Shown: positions 63,277 to 64,000 of the stretch, one piece after another
Layout of the letters: the number at the start of each line of letters is the position of its first letter
Numbering within the stretch: position 1 is the first letter of the stretch
Source: a bacterium
Lineage (GTDB): Bacteria; Krumholzibacteriota; Krumholzibacteriia; LZORAL124-64-63
Length of the DNA: 64,000 bases
Reading direction: 5' to 3'
NCBI GenBank assembly: GCA_024231905.1
Contig: JAAEQC010000134.1
Span: 26,569-90,568 of the forward strand
Translations under genes and position numbers: made by a program
The notes under the pieces: model-generated
The model's database searches: none
What the model was told of the DNA's origin: nothing
The model's input: the letters and a program-made list of their open reading frames with translations, nothing else

Positions 63277-64000
63277 TCATGGCGCCGGCCCCCAAGCAGT
63301 GCCCGGCTGATCCGTCGTCCCTGGCCCGGCCGCCGACCCTGGAACAAGGTCCCCCGGGACCTTCGACCGCAGAGCGAGAAAGGGCTCCCTGACGAGGGAG
63401 CCCTTTTCGTGATGCAGCCGATGGCAAGACGCGCAGAGGGTGACCAGGTTCGCGGGGTCGTGGGTACCGCCCTTGGCGCGTGGAGTCCGGTGGTGGACTT
63501 CCAGGAAATGGGTCCGATCGCAGCCGGGAGATTGGCACCGGTGACCGTCGCGGGCCAGGACTTCGCGATGGACGCGCGGGGGGATCGTGGCCTTCGCTCG
63601 CCGGCCTTTCTTGCAGATGATGGCGTCGCACCGCAGGCGCTCGGTATCGGCGCGGCCGAGCTCGCGTTCGCCTTGATTCGTGGGCACTAAGAGCTTGCCG
63701 CCTCGCTCGTGCACATGGATCTGCACCGGCCGCGAAGGTCCCCGGGGACCCTCGTGGGACGCGACCAGCGCCGCCAGCGCATCGAGAAGCAACTCCGCCC
63801 GGTCGGCCGGCGCTGCACCGAGCTTGTGGAGCCGTTCAACCAATGCGGCCCGGCGGGCTTCCTGCTCCGGCGTGAGTTCGAGGGAGTAGCGCACGGGGAC
63901 TTCACGCGTCACCGGCTCGGCCGAAGGCAACAACTCCCCCTGACCCGGATCGACCACCGCCGCCCGACGCGCCCGCTTCACTTCACGCACGAGCTCCCGC
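63277..64000 (-). CDS. HNH endonuclease, 5' end beyond the window
   Basis: At least 237 residues are visible; the N-terminus probably continues past 64000, because the first visible residues (VREVKRARRAAVVDPGQ) look internal. A regulatory or partner region comes first. The HNH nuclease domain follows (HREVLARDGHRCQSPGCDRT, then FLEVHHRTPRAKGG and NLVTLCASCHRLHHEKG), with two CxxC-like zinc pairs. This layout matches DUF222/HNH proteins often found as repeated selfish or defence-related genes. The non-conserved tail after LHHEKG overlaps the ABC-F terminator. Confidence 0.78.
   Translation of the reverse strand, partial: RELVREVKRARRAAVVDPGQGELLPSAEPVTREVPVRYSLELTPEQEARRAALVERLHKLGAAPADRAELLLDALAALVASHEGPRGPSRPVQIHVHERGGKLLVPTNQGERELGRADTERLRCDAIICKKGRRAKATIPPRVHREVLARDGHRCQSPGCDRTHFLEVHHRTPRAKGGTHDPANLVTLCASCHRLHHEKGSLVREPFLALRSKVPGDLVPGSAAGPGTTDQPGTAWGPAP
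63379..63407. terminator. terminator hairpin overlapping the HNH gene tail
   Basis: AAAGGGCTCCCT (63379-63390) pairs with AGGGAGCCCTTT (63395-63406), followed by T and C on the plus strand. It should end the ABC-F transcript 118 bases past its stop while lying inside the poorly conserved 3' codons of the convergent HNH gene. Confidence 0.55.

Overview
The window is GC-rich chromosomal DNA from a Gram-negative bacterium, with many Sec signal peptides, lipoproteins, outer-membrane barrels and a TonB receptor. It carries the replication origin neighbourhood. The gene mix suggests a little-cultured phylum near the Fibrobacteres-Chlorobi-Bacteroidetes group, such as Krumholzibacteriota or Eisenbacteria. 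That mix includes PorV-like barrels, a Bacteroidetes-style C-terminal sorting domain, bactofilin, an octaheme cytochrome and a sugar-phosphate microcompartment. This placement is inference; no rRNA or tRNA gene was found in the window.

Layout. 1-7.4 kb is an accessory stretch of lipoproteins, barrels, gene remnants and a solitary HTH regulator. It holds two copies of a repeat that folds as a structured RNA with compensatory base changes. 7.5-13.7 kb is a compact minus-strand bacterial microcompartment (BMC) locus: three BMC-P, one BMC-H, two BMC-T, a CoA-acylating aldehyde dehydrogenase, a GNAT acetyltransferase, a RpiB-DeoC fusion enzyme and a winged-helix regulator. It fits the sugar-phosphate-utilising (SPU, deoxyribose-phosphate aldolase) class. 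14-34 kb is an envelope and signalling region: PorV-like barrel plus lipoprotein, HAO-like octaheme cytochrome, membrane-tethered HTH receptor, Cas4-like/DUF2779 nuclease, a hybrid kinase/YfiR/TonB-receptor cluster, a TPR-sigma54 activator with a Gly-rich secreted partner, an FGE-like protein and a SagB-type nitroreductase.

34-63 kb is the origin region. Leftward from oriC on the minus strand run rpmH, rnpA, yidD, yidC, jag, mnmE, mnmG, rsmG, two parS sites, parA, parB, a PAS histidine kinase, an M23 peptidase and a bactofilin. Rightward on the plus strand run dnaA, a methyltransferase, dnaN, recF, a DciA-like gene, gyrB and gyrA. The divergence point at about 47.8 kb has perfect DnaA boxes. 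The window ends with a sorting-domain protein, an AraC regulator, an ABC-F ATPase and a truncated HNH endonuclease gene.

How the genes work together. In the BMC, DeoC should release acetaldehyde from deoxyribose-5-phosphate and the aldehyde dehydrogenase should convert it to acetyl-CoA inside the shell. No phosphotransacylase or alcohol dehydrogenase is encoded alongside, so cofactor recycling is unexplained. The leftward origin genes combine ribosome/tRNA maturation, membrane insertion and chromosome segregation, and the rightward genes replication and repair.
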